From Euglena gracilis (lineage: Eukaryota; Euglenida; Euglenophyceae; Euglenales), in NCBI GenBank assembly GCA_039621445.1, contig CP154956.1, forward strand, positions 3,137,873 through 3,201,872: a stretch of DNA of 64,000 bases. The letters run 5' to 3'. A model generated the notes under the pieces. That model had not been told where the DNA came from and did not search any database. It saw nothing but the letters and a program-made list of their open reading frames with translations. Below are positions 38,961 through 51,510 of this stretch, one piece after another. Both the position numbers and the translations under genes were made by a program. Position 1 is the stretch's first letter; the number at the start of each line of letters is the position of its first letter.

Positions 38961-40043
38961 TCGGGTTGGTCGTGCGGAGGGCAAGGCCGGTTCCAAAGTC
39001 CCGGTTAAGTGGGACGCTGAAAGTAGGAAATCTTTTGAGGAAACAAAAAAGGCGTTGGTTAAGGGGTTGTCGTTGCAAGTCGTCGACCCCGACCGACCTT
39101 TTATCTTAAAGGTGGATGCATCGGGTAGGTCCATTGGTGCGGTGTTGGAACAACTTCCCGTAGGTGAGGTGGAGTTAAGTAAGGAAAAAGCCATGGAAAG
39201 CAAAACGGTTCCCGTGGCATTCATGTCACGGAAACTGACCCCTTCCCAAGAAAATACTTGGGACATTAGGGATAAGGAGGCATACGCGGTTGAATCCGCC
39301 CTTCAAAAATGGGCAGGGTGGATAGGCCTACAACCGGTCCTCGTTTTGACGGACCACAAGGCCCTTGAGTCTTGGGTCACCGAGGCTCTTGCGGACCCGG
39401 CGGGACCGTCAAGCCGAAGGGCACGGTGGCACCAAAAACTTAGCAAATTTTTGCTAAACGCAGCGTATGTACCCGGTAAGCAACACCTACCCGCAGATTG
39501 TATGACAAGGTGGGCTTACCCCGCATCACAAAGTTTTGCGGACGTTTCATGGCAAGGGTCGGAGGAGGATGAAAGGAAAATGGTTGAAATTTTGGAAAAC
39601 GAGAAACAAATGGAAAGAGCTTGCATGGTTGTTCGCTTGCACAAAAACGGTGAAGTTGCTGATTTTGATTTTTCAAGTCAGATTTCGGTGTTGGAAAAAA
39701 TGGTCTCCCCTGTGGATGTCATGGGCAATGAAGTGGAGGAAGGGGGGGGAGACGGAAAACTTTCCCGGGCAGCATTTTCCCCTTGAAAATTAAGGGGAGG
39801 AGGACGAAAATTCGTCCAAGGAACCTGAGATGCACCGGGATTGGTCCACTTTGTATGCACGGTGTGCGTATTTTAAGGATATTTGGGAGGAGGTGCACAA
39901 ACCGCATTCGAAAAATTGGCCGGAAAATTTTCAAATTTTGGACAACCGGCTTTTTTTCCAAGGACTTTTGTGTGTACCCGCCGGTGTAACTGGACCTTTT
40001 GTCCGGGAGTACCACGCCCACGTGGGACATGTGGGTGGGGAAA
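38961..40043 (+). pseudogene. Ty3/gypsy RNase H and integrase zinc-finger start, truncated by telomere repeat
   Basis: The + strand opens with the end of the reverse transcriptase connection (VKWDAESRKSFEETKKALVK), then RNase H (FILKVDASGRSIGAVLEQ; FMSRKLTPSQENTWDIRDKE; VLVLTDHKALESW; YVPGKQHLPADCMTR), a spacer and the integrase finger start REYHAHVGHVGGE. The first frame ends at TGA near 39786, and coding continues in another frame from about 39793 (GEEDENSSKEPEMHRDWSTL), so a frameshift is present. The protease, the reverse transcriptase fingers and palm, and gag are absent. The 3' end stops at AAAGGGTTAGGG at 40041. With the - strand piece it covers nearly one pol C-terminal half, lacking about 20 residues of the finger. 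Confidence 0.93.
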
Positions 40044-40699
40044 GGGTTAGGGTTAGGGTTAGGGTTAGGGTTAGGGTTAGGGTTAGGGTTAGGGTTAGGG
40101 TTAGGGTTAGGGTTAGGGTTAGGGTTAGGGTTAGGGTTTGGGGTTGGGTTAGGGTTAGGGTTAGGGTTAGGGTTAGGGTTAGGGTTAGGGTTAGGGTTAG
40201 GGTTAGGGTTAGGGTTAGGGTTAGGGTTAGGGTTAGGGTTAGGGTTAGGGTTAGGGTTAGGGTTAGGGTTAGGGTTAGGGTTAGGGTTAGGGTTAGGGTT
40301 AGGGTTAGGGTTAGGGTTAGGGTTAGGGTTAGGGTTAGGGTTAGGGTTAGGGTTAGGGTTAGGGTTAGGGTTAGGGTTAGGGTTAGGGTTAGGGTTAGGG
40401 TTAGGGTTAGGGTTAGGTTAGGGTTAGGGTTAGGGTTAGGGTTAGGGTTAGGGTTAGGGTTAGGGTTAGGGTTAGGGTTAGGGTTAGGGTTAGGGTTAGG
40501 GTTAGGGTTAGGGTTAGGGTTAGGGTTAGGGTTAGGGTTAGGGTTAGGGTTAGGGTTAGGGTTAGGGTTGGGGTTAGGGTTAGGGTTAGGGTTAGGGTTA
40601 GGGTTAGGGTTAGGGTTAGGGTTAGGGTTCGGGTTAGGGTTAGGGTTAGGGTTAGGGTTAGGGTTAGGGTTAGGGTTAGGGTTAGGGTTAGGGTTAGGG

Positions 40700-40740
<41 letters not shown>

Positions 40741-41241
40741 GGTTAGGGTTAGGGTTAGGGTTAGGGTTAGGGTTAGGGTTCGGGTTAGGGTTAGGGTTAG
40801 GGTTAGGGTTAGGGTTAGGGTTAGGGTTAGGGTTAGGGTTAGGGTTAGGGTTAGGGTTAGGGTTAGGGTTAGGTTTTAGGGTTAGGGTTAGGGTTAGGGT
40901 TAGGGTTAGGGTTAGGGTTAGGGTTAGGGTTAGGGTTAGGGTTAGGGTTAGGTTTAGGGTTAGGGTTAGGGTTAGGGTTAGGGTTAGGGTTAGGGTTAGG
41001 GTTAGGGTTAGGGTTAGGGTTAGGGTTAGGGTTAGGGTTAGGGTTAGGGTTAGGGTTAGGGTTAGGGTTAGGGTTAGGGTTAGGGTTAGGGTTAGGGTTA
41101 GGGTTAGGGTTAGGGTTAGGGTTAGGGTTAGGGTTAGGGTTAGGGTTAGGGTTAGGGTTAGGGTTAGGGTTAGGGTTAGGGTTAGGGTTAGGGTTAGGGT
41201 TAGGGTTAGGGTTAGGGTTAGGGTTAGGGTTAGGGTTAGGG

Positions 41242-41282
<41 letters not shown>

Positions 41283-42634
41283 GGTTAGGGTTAGGGTTAG
41301 GGTTAGGGTTAGGGTTAGGGTTAGGGTTAGGGTTAGGGTTAGGGTTAGGGTTAGGGTTAGGGTTAGGGTTAGGGTTAGGGTTAGGGTTAGGGTTAGGGTT
41401 AGGGTTAGGGTTAGGGTTAGGGTTAGGGTTAGGGTTAGGGTTCGGGTTAGGGTTAGGGTTAGGGTTAGGGTTAGGGTTAGGGTTAGGGTTAGCATTAGAA
41501 AGAGGGTTAGGGTTAGGGTTAGGGTTAGGGTTAGGGTTAGGGTTAGGGTTAGGGTTAGGGTTAGGGTTAGGGTTAGGGTTAGGGTTAGGGTTAGGGTTAG
41601 GGTTAGGGTTAGGGTTAGGGTTAGGGTTAGGGTTAGGGTTAGGGTTAGGGTTAGGGTTAGGGTTAGGGTTAGGGTTAGGGTTAGGGTTAGGGTTAGGGTT
41701 AGGGTTAGGGTTAGGGTTAGGGTTAGGGTTAGGGTTAGGGTTAGGGTTAGGGTTAGGGTTAGGGTTAGGGTTAGGGTTAGGGTTAGGGTTAGGGTTAGGG
41801 TTAGGGTTAGGGTTAGGGTTAGGGTTAGGGTTAGGGTTAGGGTTAGGGTTAGGGTTAGGGTTAGGGTTAGGGTTAGGGTTAGGGTTAGGGTTAGGGTTAG
41901 GGTTAGGGTTCGGGTTAGGGTTAGGGTTAGGGTTAGGGTTAGGGTTAGGGTTAGGGTTAGGGTTAGGGTTAGGGTTAGGGTTAGGGTTAGGGTTAGGGTT
42001 AGGGTTAGGGTTAGGGTTAGGGTTAGGGTTAGGGTTAGGGTTAGGGTTAGGGTTAGGGTTAGGGTTAGGGTTAGGGTTAGGGTTAGGGTTAGGGTTAGGG
42101 TTAGGGTTAGGGTTAGGGTTAGGGTTAGGGTTAGGGTTAGGGTTAGGGTTAGGGTTAGGGTTAGGGTTAGGGTTAGGGTTAGGGTTAGGGTTCGGGTTAG
42201 GGTTAGGGTTAGGGTTAGGGTTAGGGTTAGGGTTAGGGTTAGGGTTAGGGTTAGGGTTAGGGTTAGGGTTAGGGTTAGGGTTAGGGTTAGGGTTAGGGTT
42301 AGGGTTAGGGTTAGGGTTAGGGTTAGGGTTAGGGTTAGGGTTAGGGTTAGGGTTAGGGTTAGGGTTAGGGTTAGGGTTAGGGTTAGGGTTAGGGTTAGGG
42401 TTAGGGTTAGGGTTAGGGTTAGGGTTAGGGTTAGGGTTAGGGTTAGGGTTAGGGTTAGGGTTAGGGTTAGGGTTAGGGTTAGGGTTAGGGTTAGGGTTAG
42501 GGTTAGGGTTAGGGTTAGGGTTAGGGTTAGGGTTCGGGTTAGGGTTAGGGTTAGGGTTAGGGTTAGGGTTAGGGTTAGGGTTAGGGTTAGGGTTAGGGTT
42601 AGGGTTAGGGTTAGGGTTAGGGTTAGGGTTAGGG

Positions 42635-42675
<41 letters not shown>

Positions 42676-45600
42676 GGTTAGGGTTAGGGTTAGGGTTAGG
42701 GTTAGGGTTAGGGTTAGGGTTAGGGTTAGGGTTAGGGTTAGGGTTAGGGTTAGGGTTAGGGTTAGGGTTAGGGTTAGGGTTAGGGTTAGGGTTAGGGTTA
42801 GGGTTAGGTTAGGGTTAGGGTTAGGGTTAGGGTTAGGGTTAGGGTTAGGGTTAGGGTTAGGGTTAGGGTTAGGGTTAGGGTTAGGGTTAGGGTTAGGGTT
42901 AGGGTTAGGGTTAGGGTTAGGGTTAGGGTTAGGGTTAGGGTTAGGGTTAGGGTTAGGGTTAGGGTTAGGGTTAGGGTTAGGGTTAGGGTTAGGGTTAGGG
43001 TTAGGGTTAGGGTTAGGGTTAGGGTTAGGGTTAGGGTTAGGGTTAGGGTTAGGGTTAGGGTTAGGGTTAGGGTTAGGGTTAGGGTTAGGGTTAGGGTTAG
43101 GGTTAGGGTTAGGGTTAGGGTTAGGGTTAGGGTTAGGGTTAGGGTTAGGGTTGGGGTTAGGGTTAGGGTTAGGGTTAGGGTTAGGGTTAGGGTTAGGGTT
43201 AGGGTTAGGGTTAGGGTTAGGGTTCGGGTTAGGGTTAGGGTTAGGGTTAGGGTTAGGGTTAGGGTTAGGGTTAGGGTTAGGGTTAGGGTTAGGGTTAGGG
43301 TTAGGGTTAGGGTTAGGGTTAGGGTTAGGGTTAGGGTTAGGGTTAGGGTTAGGGTTAGGGTTAGGGTTAGGGTTAGGGTTAGGGTTAGGGTTAGGGTTAG
43401 GGTTAGGGTTAGGGTTAGGGTTAGGGTTAGGGTTAGGGTTAGGGTTAGGGTTAGGGTTAGGGTTAGGGTTAGGGTTAGGTTAGGGTTAGGGTTAGGGTTA
43501 GGGTTAGGGTTAGGGTTAGGGTTAGGGTTAGGGTTAGGGTTAGGGTTAGGGTTAGGGTTAGGGTTAGGGTTAGGGTTAGGGTTAGGGTTAGGGTTAGGGT
43601 TAGGGTTAGGGTTAGGGTTAGGGTTAGGGTTAGGGTTAGGGTTAGGGTTAGGGTTAGGGTTAGGGTTAGGGTTAGGGTTAGGGTTAGGGTTAGGGTTAGG
43701 GTTAGGGTTCGGGTTAGGGTTAGGGTTAGGGTTAGGGTTAGGGTTAGGGTTAGGGTTAGGGTTAGGGTTAGGGTTAGGGTTAGGGTTAGGGTTAGGGTTA
43801 GGGTTAGGGTTCGGGTTAGGGTTAGGGTTAGGGTTAGGGTTAGGGTTAGGGTTAGGGTTAGGGTTAGGGTTAGGGTTAGGGTTAGGGTTAGGGTTAGGGT
43901 TAGGGTTAGGGTTAGGGTTAGGGTTAGGGTTAGGGTTAGGGTTAGGGTTAGGGTTAGGGTTAGGGTTAGGGTTAGGGTTAGGGTTAGGGTTAGGGTTAGG
44001 GTTAGGGTTAGGGTTAGGGTTAGGGTTAGGGTTCGGGTTAGGGTTAGGGTTAGGGTTAGGGTTAGGGTTAGGGTTAGGGTTAGGGTTAGGGTTAGGGTTA
44101 GGGTTAGGGTTAGGGTTAGGGTTAGGGTTAGGGTTAGGGTTAGGGTTAGGGTTAGGGTTAGGGTTAGGGTTAGGGTTAGGGTTAGGGTTAGGGTTAGGGT
44201 TATGGTTTTTTTTAGGGTTGGGGTTAGGGTTAGGGTTAGGGTTAGGGTTAGGGTTAGGGTTAGGGTTAGGGTTAGGGTTAGGGTTAGGGTTAGGGTTAGG
44301 GTTAGGGTTAGGGTTAGGGTTAGGGTTAGGGTTAGGGTTAGGGTTAGGGTTAGGGTTAGGGTTAGGGTTAGGGTTAGGGTTAGGGTTAGGGTTAGGGTTA
44401 GGGTTAGGGTTAGGGTTAGGGTTAGGGTTAGGGTTAGGGTTAGGGTTAGGGTTAGGGTTAGGGTTAGGGTTAGGGTTAGGGTTAGGGTTAGGGTTAGGGT
44501 TAGGGTTAGGGTTAGGGTTAGGGTTAGGGTTAGGGTTAGGGTTAGGGTTAGGGTTAGGGTTAGGGTTAGGGTTAGGGTTAGGGTTAGGGTTAGGGTTAGG
44601 GTTAGGGTTAGGGTTAGGGTTAGGGTTAGGGTTAGGGTTAGGGTTAGGGTTAGGGTTAGGGTTAGGGTTAGGGTTAGGGTTAGGGTTAGGGTTAGGGTTA
44701 GGGTTAGGGTTAGGGTTAGGGTTAGGGTTCGGGTTAGGGTTAGGGTTAGGGTTAGGGTTAGGGTTAGGGTTAGGGTTAGGGTTAGGGTTAGGGTTAGGGT
44801 TAGGGTTAGGGTTAGGGTTAGGGTTAGGGTTAGGGTTAGGGTTAGGGTTAGGGTTAGGGTTAGGGTTAGGGTTAGGGTTAGGGTTAGGGTTAGGGTTAGG
44901 GTTAGGGTTAGGGTTAGGGTTAGGGTTAGGGTTAGGGTTAGGGTTAGGGTTAGGGTTAGGGTTAGGGTTAGGGTTAGGGTTAGGGTTAGGGTTAGGGTTA
45001 GGGTTAGGGTTAGGGTTAGGGTTAGGGTTAGGGTTAGGTTAGGGTTAGGGTTAGGGTTAGGGTTAGGGTTAGGGTTAGGGTTAGGGTTAGGGTTAGGGTT
45101 AGGGTTAGGGTTAGGGTTAGGGTTAGGGTTAGGGTTAGGGTTAGGGTTAGGGTTAGGGTTAGGGTTAGGGTTAGGGTTAGGGTTAGGGTTAGGGTTAGGG
45201 TTAGGGTTAGGGTTAGGGTTAGGGTTAGGGTTAGGGTTAGGGTTAGGGTTAGGGTTAGGGTTAGGGTTAGGGTTAGGGTTAGGGTTAGGGTTAGGGTTAG
45301 GGTTAGGGTTAGGGTTAGGGTTAGGGTTAGGGTTAGGGTTAGGGTTAGGGTTAGGGTTAGGGTTAGGGTTAGGGTTAGGGTTAGGGTTAGGGTTAGGGTT
45401 AGGGTTAGGGTTAGGGTTAGGGTTAGGGTTAGGGTTAGGGTTAGGGTTAGGGTTAGGGTTAGGGTTAGGGTTAGGGTTAGGGTTAGGGTTAGGGTTAGGG
45501 TTCGGGTTAGGGTTAGGGTTAGGGTTAGGGTTAGGGTTAGGGTTAGGGTTAGGGTTAGGGTTAGGGTTAGGGTTAGGGTTAGGGTTAGGGTTAGGGTTAG

Positions 45601-48600
45601 GGTTAGGGTTAGGGTTAGGGTTAGGGTTAGGGTTAGGGTTAGGGTTAGGGTTAGGGTTAGGGTTAGGGTTAGGGTTAGGGTTAGGGTTAGGGTTAGGGTT
45701 CGGGTTAGGGTTAGGGTTAGGGTTAGGGTTAGGGTTAGGGTTAGGGTTAGGGTTAGGGTTAGGGTTAGGGTTAGGGTTAGGGTTAGGGTTAGGGTTAGGG
45801 TTAGGGTTAGGGTTAGGTTAGGGTTAGGGTTAGGGTTAGGGTTAGGGTTAGGGTTAGGGTTAGGGTTAGGGTTAGGGTTAGGGTTAGGGTTAGGGTTAGG
45901 GTTAGGGTTAGGGTTAGGGTTAGGGTTAGGGTTAGGGTTAGGGTTAGGGTTAGGGTTAGGGTTAGGGTTAGGGTTAGGGTTAGGGTTAGGGTTAGGGTTA
46001 GGGTTAGGGTTAGGGTTAGGGTTAGGGTTAGGGTTAGGGTTAGGGTTAGGGTTAGGGTTAGGGTTAGGGTTAGGGTTAGGGTTAGGGTTAGGGTTAGGGT
46101 TAGGGTTAGGGTTAGGGTTAGGGTTAGGGTTAGGGTTAGGGTTAGGGTTAGGGTTAGGGTTAGGGTTAGGGTTAGGGTTAGGGTTAGGGTTAGGGTTAGG
46201 GTTAGGGTTAGGGTTAGGGTTAGGGTTAGGGTTAGGGTTAGGGTTAGGGTTAGGGTTAGGGTTAGGGTTAGGGTTAGGGTTAGGGTTAGGGTTAGGGTTA
46301 GGGGTTAGGGTTAGGGTTAGGGTTAGGGTTAGGGTTAGGGTTAGGGTTAGGGTTAGGGTTAGGGTTCGGGTTAGGGTTAGGGTTAGGGTTAGGGTTAGGG
46401 TTAGGGTTAGGGTTAGGGTTAGGGTTAGGGTTAGGGTTAGGGTTAGGGTTAGGGTTAGGGTTAGGGTTAGGGTTAGGGTTAGGGTTAGGGTTAGGGTTAG
46501 GGTTAGGGTTAGGGTTAGGGTTAGGGTTAGGGTTAGGGTTAGGGTTAGGGTTAGGGTTAGGGTTAGGGTTAGGGTTAGGGTTAGGGTTAGGGTTAGGGTT
46601 AGGGTTAGGGTTAGGGTTAGGGTTAGGGTTAGGGTTAGGGTTAGGGTTAGGGTTAGGGTTAGGGTTAGGGTTAGGGTTAGGGTTAGGGTTAGGGTTAGGG
46701 TTAGGGTAGGTTAGGGTTAGGGTTAGGGTTAGGGTTAGGGTTAGGGTTAGGGTTAGGGTTAGGGTTAGGGTTAGGGTTAGGGTTAGGGTTAGGGTTAGGG
46801 GGAGGGTTAGGGTTAGGGTTAGGGTTAGGGTTAGGGTTAGGGTTAGGGTTAGGGTTAGGGTTAGGGTTAGGGTTAGGGTTAGGGTTAGGGTTGGGGTTAG
46901 GGTTAGGGTTAGGGTTAGGGTTAGGGTTAGGGTTAGGGTTAGGGTTAGGGTTAGGGTTAGGGTTAGGGTTAGGGTTAGGGTTAGGGTTAGGGTTAGGGTT
47001 AGGGTTAGGGTTAGGGTTAGGGTTAGGGTTAGGGTTAGGGTTAGGGTTAGGGTTAGGGTTAGGGTTCGGGTTAGGGTTAGGGTTAGGGTTAGGGTTAGGG
47101 TTAGGGTTAGGGTTAGGGTTAGGGTTAGGGTTAGGGTTAGGGTTAGGGTTAGGGTTAGGGTTAGGGTTAGGGTTAGGGTTAGGGTTAGGGTTAGGGTTAG
47201 GGTTAGGGTTAGGGTTAGGGTTAGGGTTAGGGTTAGGGTTAGGGTTAGGGTTAGGGTTAGGGTTAGGGTTAGGGTTAGGGTTAGGGTTAGGGTTAGGGTT
47301 AGGGTTAGGGTTAGGGTTAGGGTTAGGGTTAGGGTTAGGGTTAGGGTTAGGGTTAGGGTTCGGGTTAGGGTTAGGGTTAGGGTTAGGGTTAGGGTTAGGG
47401 TTAGGGTTAGGGTTAGGGTTAGGGTTCGGGGTTAGGGTTAGGGTTAGGGTTAGGGTTAGGGTTAGGGTTAGGGTTAGGGTTAGGGTTCGGGTTAGGGTTA
47501 GGGTTAGGGTTAGGGTTAGGGTTAGGGTTAGGGTTAGGGTTAGGGTTAGGGTTAGGGTTAGGGTTAGGGTTAGGGTTAGGGTTAGGGTTAGGGTTAGGGT
47601 TAGGGTTAGGGTTAGGGTTAGGGTTAGGGTTAGGGTTAGGGTTAGGGTTAGGGTTAGGGTTAGGGTTAGGGTTAGGGTTAGGGTTAGGGTTAGGGTTAGG
47701 GTTAGGGTTAGGGTTAGGGTTAGGGTTAGGGTTAGGGTTAGGGTTCGGGTTAGGGTTAGGGTTAGGGTTAGGGTTAGGGTTAGGGTTAGGGTTAGGGTTA
47801 GGGTTAGGGTTAGGGTTAGGGTTAGGGTTAGGGTTAGGGTTAGGGTTAGGGTTAGGGTTAGGGTTAGGGTTAGGGTTAGGGTTAGGGTTAGGGTTAGGGT
47901 TAGGGTTAGGGTTAGGGTTAGGGTTAGGGTTAGGGTTAGGGTTAGGGTTAGGGTTAGGGTTAGGGTTAGGGTTAGGGTTAGGGTTAGGGTTAGGGTTAGG
48001 GTTAGGGTTAGGGTTAGGGTTAGGGTTAGGGTTAGGGTTAGGGTTAGGGTTAGGGTTAGGGTTAGGGTTAGGGTTAGGGTTAGGGTTAGGGTTAGGGTTA
48101 GGGTTAGGGTTAGGGTTAGGGTTAGGGTTAGGGTTAGGGTTAGGGTTAGGGTTAGGGTTAGGGTTAGGGTTAGGGTTCGGGTTAGGGTTAGGGTTAGGGT
48201 TAGGGTTAGGGTTAGGGTTAGGGTTAGGGTTAGGGTTAGGGTTAGGGTTAGGGTTAGGGTTAGGGTTAGGGTTAGGGTTAGGGTTAGGGTTAGGGTTAGG
48301 GTTAGGGTTAGGGTTAGGGTTAGGGTTAGGGTTAGGGTTAGGGTTAGGGTTAGGGTTAGGGTTAGGGTTAGGGTTAGGGTTAGGGTTAGGGTTAGGGTTA
48401 GGGTTAGGGTTAGGGTTAGGGTTAGGGTTAGGGTTAGGGTTAGGGTTAGGGTTAGGGTTAGGGTTAGGGTTAGGGTTAGGGTTAGGGTTAGGGTTAGGGT
48501 TAGGGTTAGGGTTAGGGTTAGGGTTAGGGTTAGGGTTAGGGTTAGGGTTAGGGTTAGGGTTAGGGTTAGGGTTAGGGTTAGGGTTAGGGTTAGGGTTAGG

Positions 48601-48757
48601 GTTAGGGTTAGGGTTAGGGTTAGGGTTAGGGTTAGGGTTAGGGTTAGGGTTAGGGTTAGGGTTAGGGTTAGGGTTAGGGTTAGGGTTAGGGTTAGGGTTA
48701 GGGTTAGGGTTAGGGTTAGGGTTAGGGTTAGGGTTAGGGTTAGGGTTAGGGTTAGGG

Positions 48758-48798
<41 letters not shown>

Positions 48799-49042
48799 GG
48801 TTAGGGTTAGGGTTAGGGTTAGGGTTAGGGTTAGGGTTAGGGTTAGGGTTAGGGTTAGGGTTAGGGTTAGGGTTAGGGTTAGGGTTAGGGTTAGGGGTTA
48901 GGGTTAGGGTTAGGGTGAGGGGTTAGGGTTAGGGTTAGGGTTAGGGTTAGGGTTAGGGTTAGGGTTAGGGTTAGGGTTAGGGTTAGGGTTAGGGTTCGGG
49001 TGGGTGTTAGGGTTAGGGTTAGGGTTAGGGTTAGGGTTAGGG

Positions 49043-49083
<41 letters not shown>

Positions 49084-50440
49084 GGTTAGGGTTAGGGTTA
49101 GGGTTAGGGTTAGGGTTAGGGTTAGGGTTAGGGTTAGGGTTAGGGTTAGGGTTAGGGTTCGGGTTAGGGTTAGGGTTAGGGTTAGGGTTAGGGTTAGGGT
49201 TAGGGTTAGGGTTAGGGTTAGGGTTAGGGTTAGGGTTAGGGTTAGGGTTAGGGTTAGGGTTAGGGTTAGGGTTAGGGTTAGGGTTAGGGTTAGGGTTAGG
49301 GTTAGGGTTAGGGTTAGGGTTAGGGTTAGGGTTAGGGTTAGGGTTAGGGTTAGGGTTAGGGTTAGGGTTAGGGTTAGGGTTAGGGTTAGGGTTAGGGTTC
49401 GGGTTAGGGTTAGGGTTAGGGTTAGGGTTAGGGTTAGGGTTAGGGTTAGGGTTAGGGTTAGGGTTAGGGTTAGGGTTAGGGTTAGGGTTAGGGTTAGGGT
49501 TAGGGTTAGGGTTAGGGTTAGGGTTAGGGTTAGGGTTAGGGTTAGGGTTAGGGTTAGGGTTAGGGTTAGGGTTAGGGTTAGGGTTAGGGTTAGGGTTAGG
49601 GTTAGGGTTAGGGTTAGGGTTAGGGTTAGGGTTAGGGTTAGGGTTAGGGTTAGGGTTAGGGTTAGGGTTAGGGTTAGGGTTAGGGTTAGGGTTAGGGTTA
49701 GGGTTAGGGTTAGGGTTAGGGTTAGGGTTAGGGTTAGGGTTAGGGTTAGGGTTAGGGTTAGGGTTAGGGTTAGGGTTAGGGTTAGGGTTAGGGTTAGGGT
49801 TAGGGTTAGGGTTAGGGTTAGGGTTAGGGTTAGGGTTAGGGTTAGGGTTAGGGTTAGGGTTAGGGTTAGGGTTAGGGTTAGGGTTAGGGTTAGGGTTAGG
49901 GTTAGGGTTAGGGTTAGGGTTAGGGTTAGGGTTAGGGTTAGGGTTAGGGTTAGGGTTAGGGTTAGGGTTAGGGTTAGGGTTAGGGTTAGGGTTAGGGTTA
50001 GGGTTAGGGTTAGGGTTAGGGTTAGGGTTAGGGTTAGGGTTAGGGTTAGGGTTAGGGTTAGGGTTAGGGTTAGGGTTAGGGTTAGGGTTAGGGTTAGGGT
50101 TAGGGTTAGGGTTAGGGTTAGGGTTAGGGTTAGGGTTAGGGTTAGGGTTAGGGTTAGGGTTAGGGTTAGGGTTAGGGTTAGGGTTAGGGTTAGGGTTAGG
50201 GTTAGGGTTAGGGTTAGGGTTAGGGTTAGGGTTAGGGTTAGGGTTAGGGTTAGGGTTAGGGTTAGGGTTAGGGTTAGGGTTAGGGTTAGGGTTAGGGTTA
50301 GGGTTAGGGTTAGGGTTAGGGTTAGGGTTAGGGTTAGGGTTAGGGTTAGGGTTAGGGTTGGGGTTAGGGTTAGGGTTAGGGTTAGGGTTAGGTTAGGGTT
50401 AGGGTTAGGGTTAGGGTTAGGGTTAGGGTTAGGGTTAGGG

Positions 50441-50481
<41 letters not shown>

Positions 50482-51469
50482 GGTTAGGGTTAGGGTTAGG
50501 GTTAGGGTTAGGGTTAGGGTTAGGGTTAGGGTTAGGGTTAGGGTTAGGGTTAGGGTTAGGGTTAGGGTTAGGGTTAGGGTTAGGGTTAGGGTTAGGGTTA
50601 GGGTTAGGGTTAGGGTTAGGGTTAGGGTTAGGGTTAGGGTTAGGGTTAGGGTTAGGGTTAGGGTTAGGGTTAGGGTTAGGGTTAGGGTTAGGGTTAGGGT
50701 TAGGGTTAGGGTTAGGGTTAGGGTTAGGGTTAGGGTTAGGGTTAGGGTTAGGAGGGTTAGGGTTAGGGTTAGGGTTAGGGTTAGGGTTAGGGTTAGGGTT
50801 AGGGTTAGGGTTAGGGTTAGGGTTAGGGTTAGGGTTAGGGTTAGGGTTAGGGTTAGGGTTAGGGTTAGGGTTAGGGTTAGGGTTAGGGTTAGGGTTAGGG
50901 TTAGGGTTAGGGTTAGGGTTAGGGTTAGGGTTAGGGTTAGGGTTAGGGTTAGGGTTAGGGTTAGGGTTAGGGTTAGGGTTAGGGTTAGGTTAGGGTTAGG
51001 GTTAGGGTTAGGGTTAGGGTTAGGGTTAGGGTTAGGGTTAGGGTTAGGGTTAGGGTTAGGGTTAGGGTTAGGGTTAGGGTTAGGGTTAGGGTTAGGGTTA
51101 GGGTTAGGGTTAGGGTTAGGGTTAGGGTTAGGGTTAGGGTTCGGGTTAGGGTTAGGGTTAGGGTTAGGGTTAGGGTTAGGGTTAGGGTTAGGGTTAGGGT
51201 TAGGGTTAGGGTTAGGGTTAGGGTTAGGGTTAGGGTTAGGGTTAGGGTTAGGGTTAGGGTTAGGGTTAGGGTTAGGGTTAGGGTTAGGGTTAGGGTTAGG
51301 GTTAGGGTTAGGGTTAGGGTTAGGGTTAGGGTTAGGGTTAGGGTTAGGGTTAGGGTTAGGGTTAGGGTTAGGGTTAGGGTTAGGGTTAGGGTTAGGGTTA
51401 GGGTTAGGGTTAGGGTTAGGGTTAGGGTTAGGGTTAGGGTTAGGGTTAGGGTTAGGGTTAGGGTTAGGG

Positions 51470-51510
<41 letters not shown>

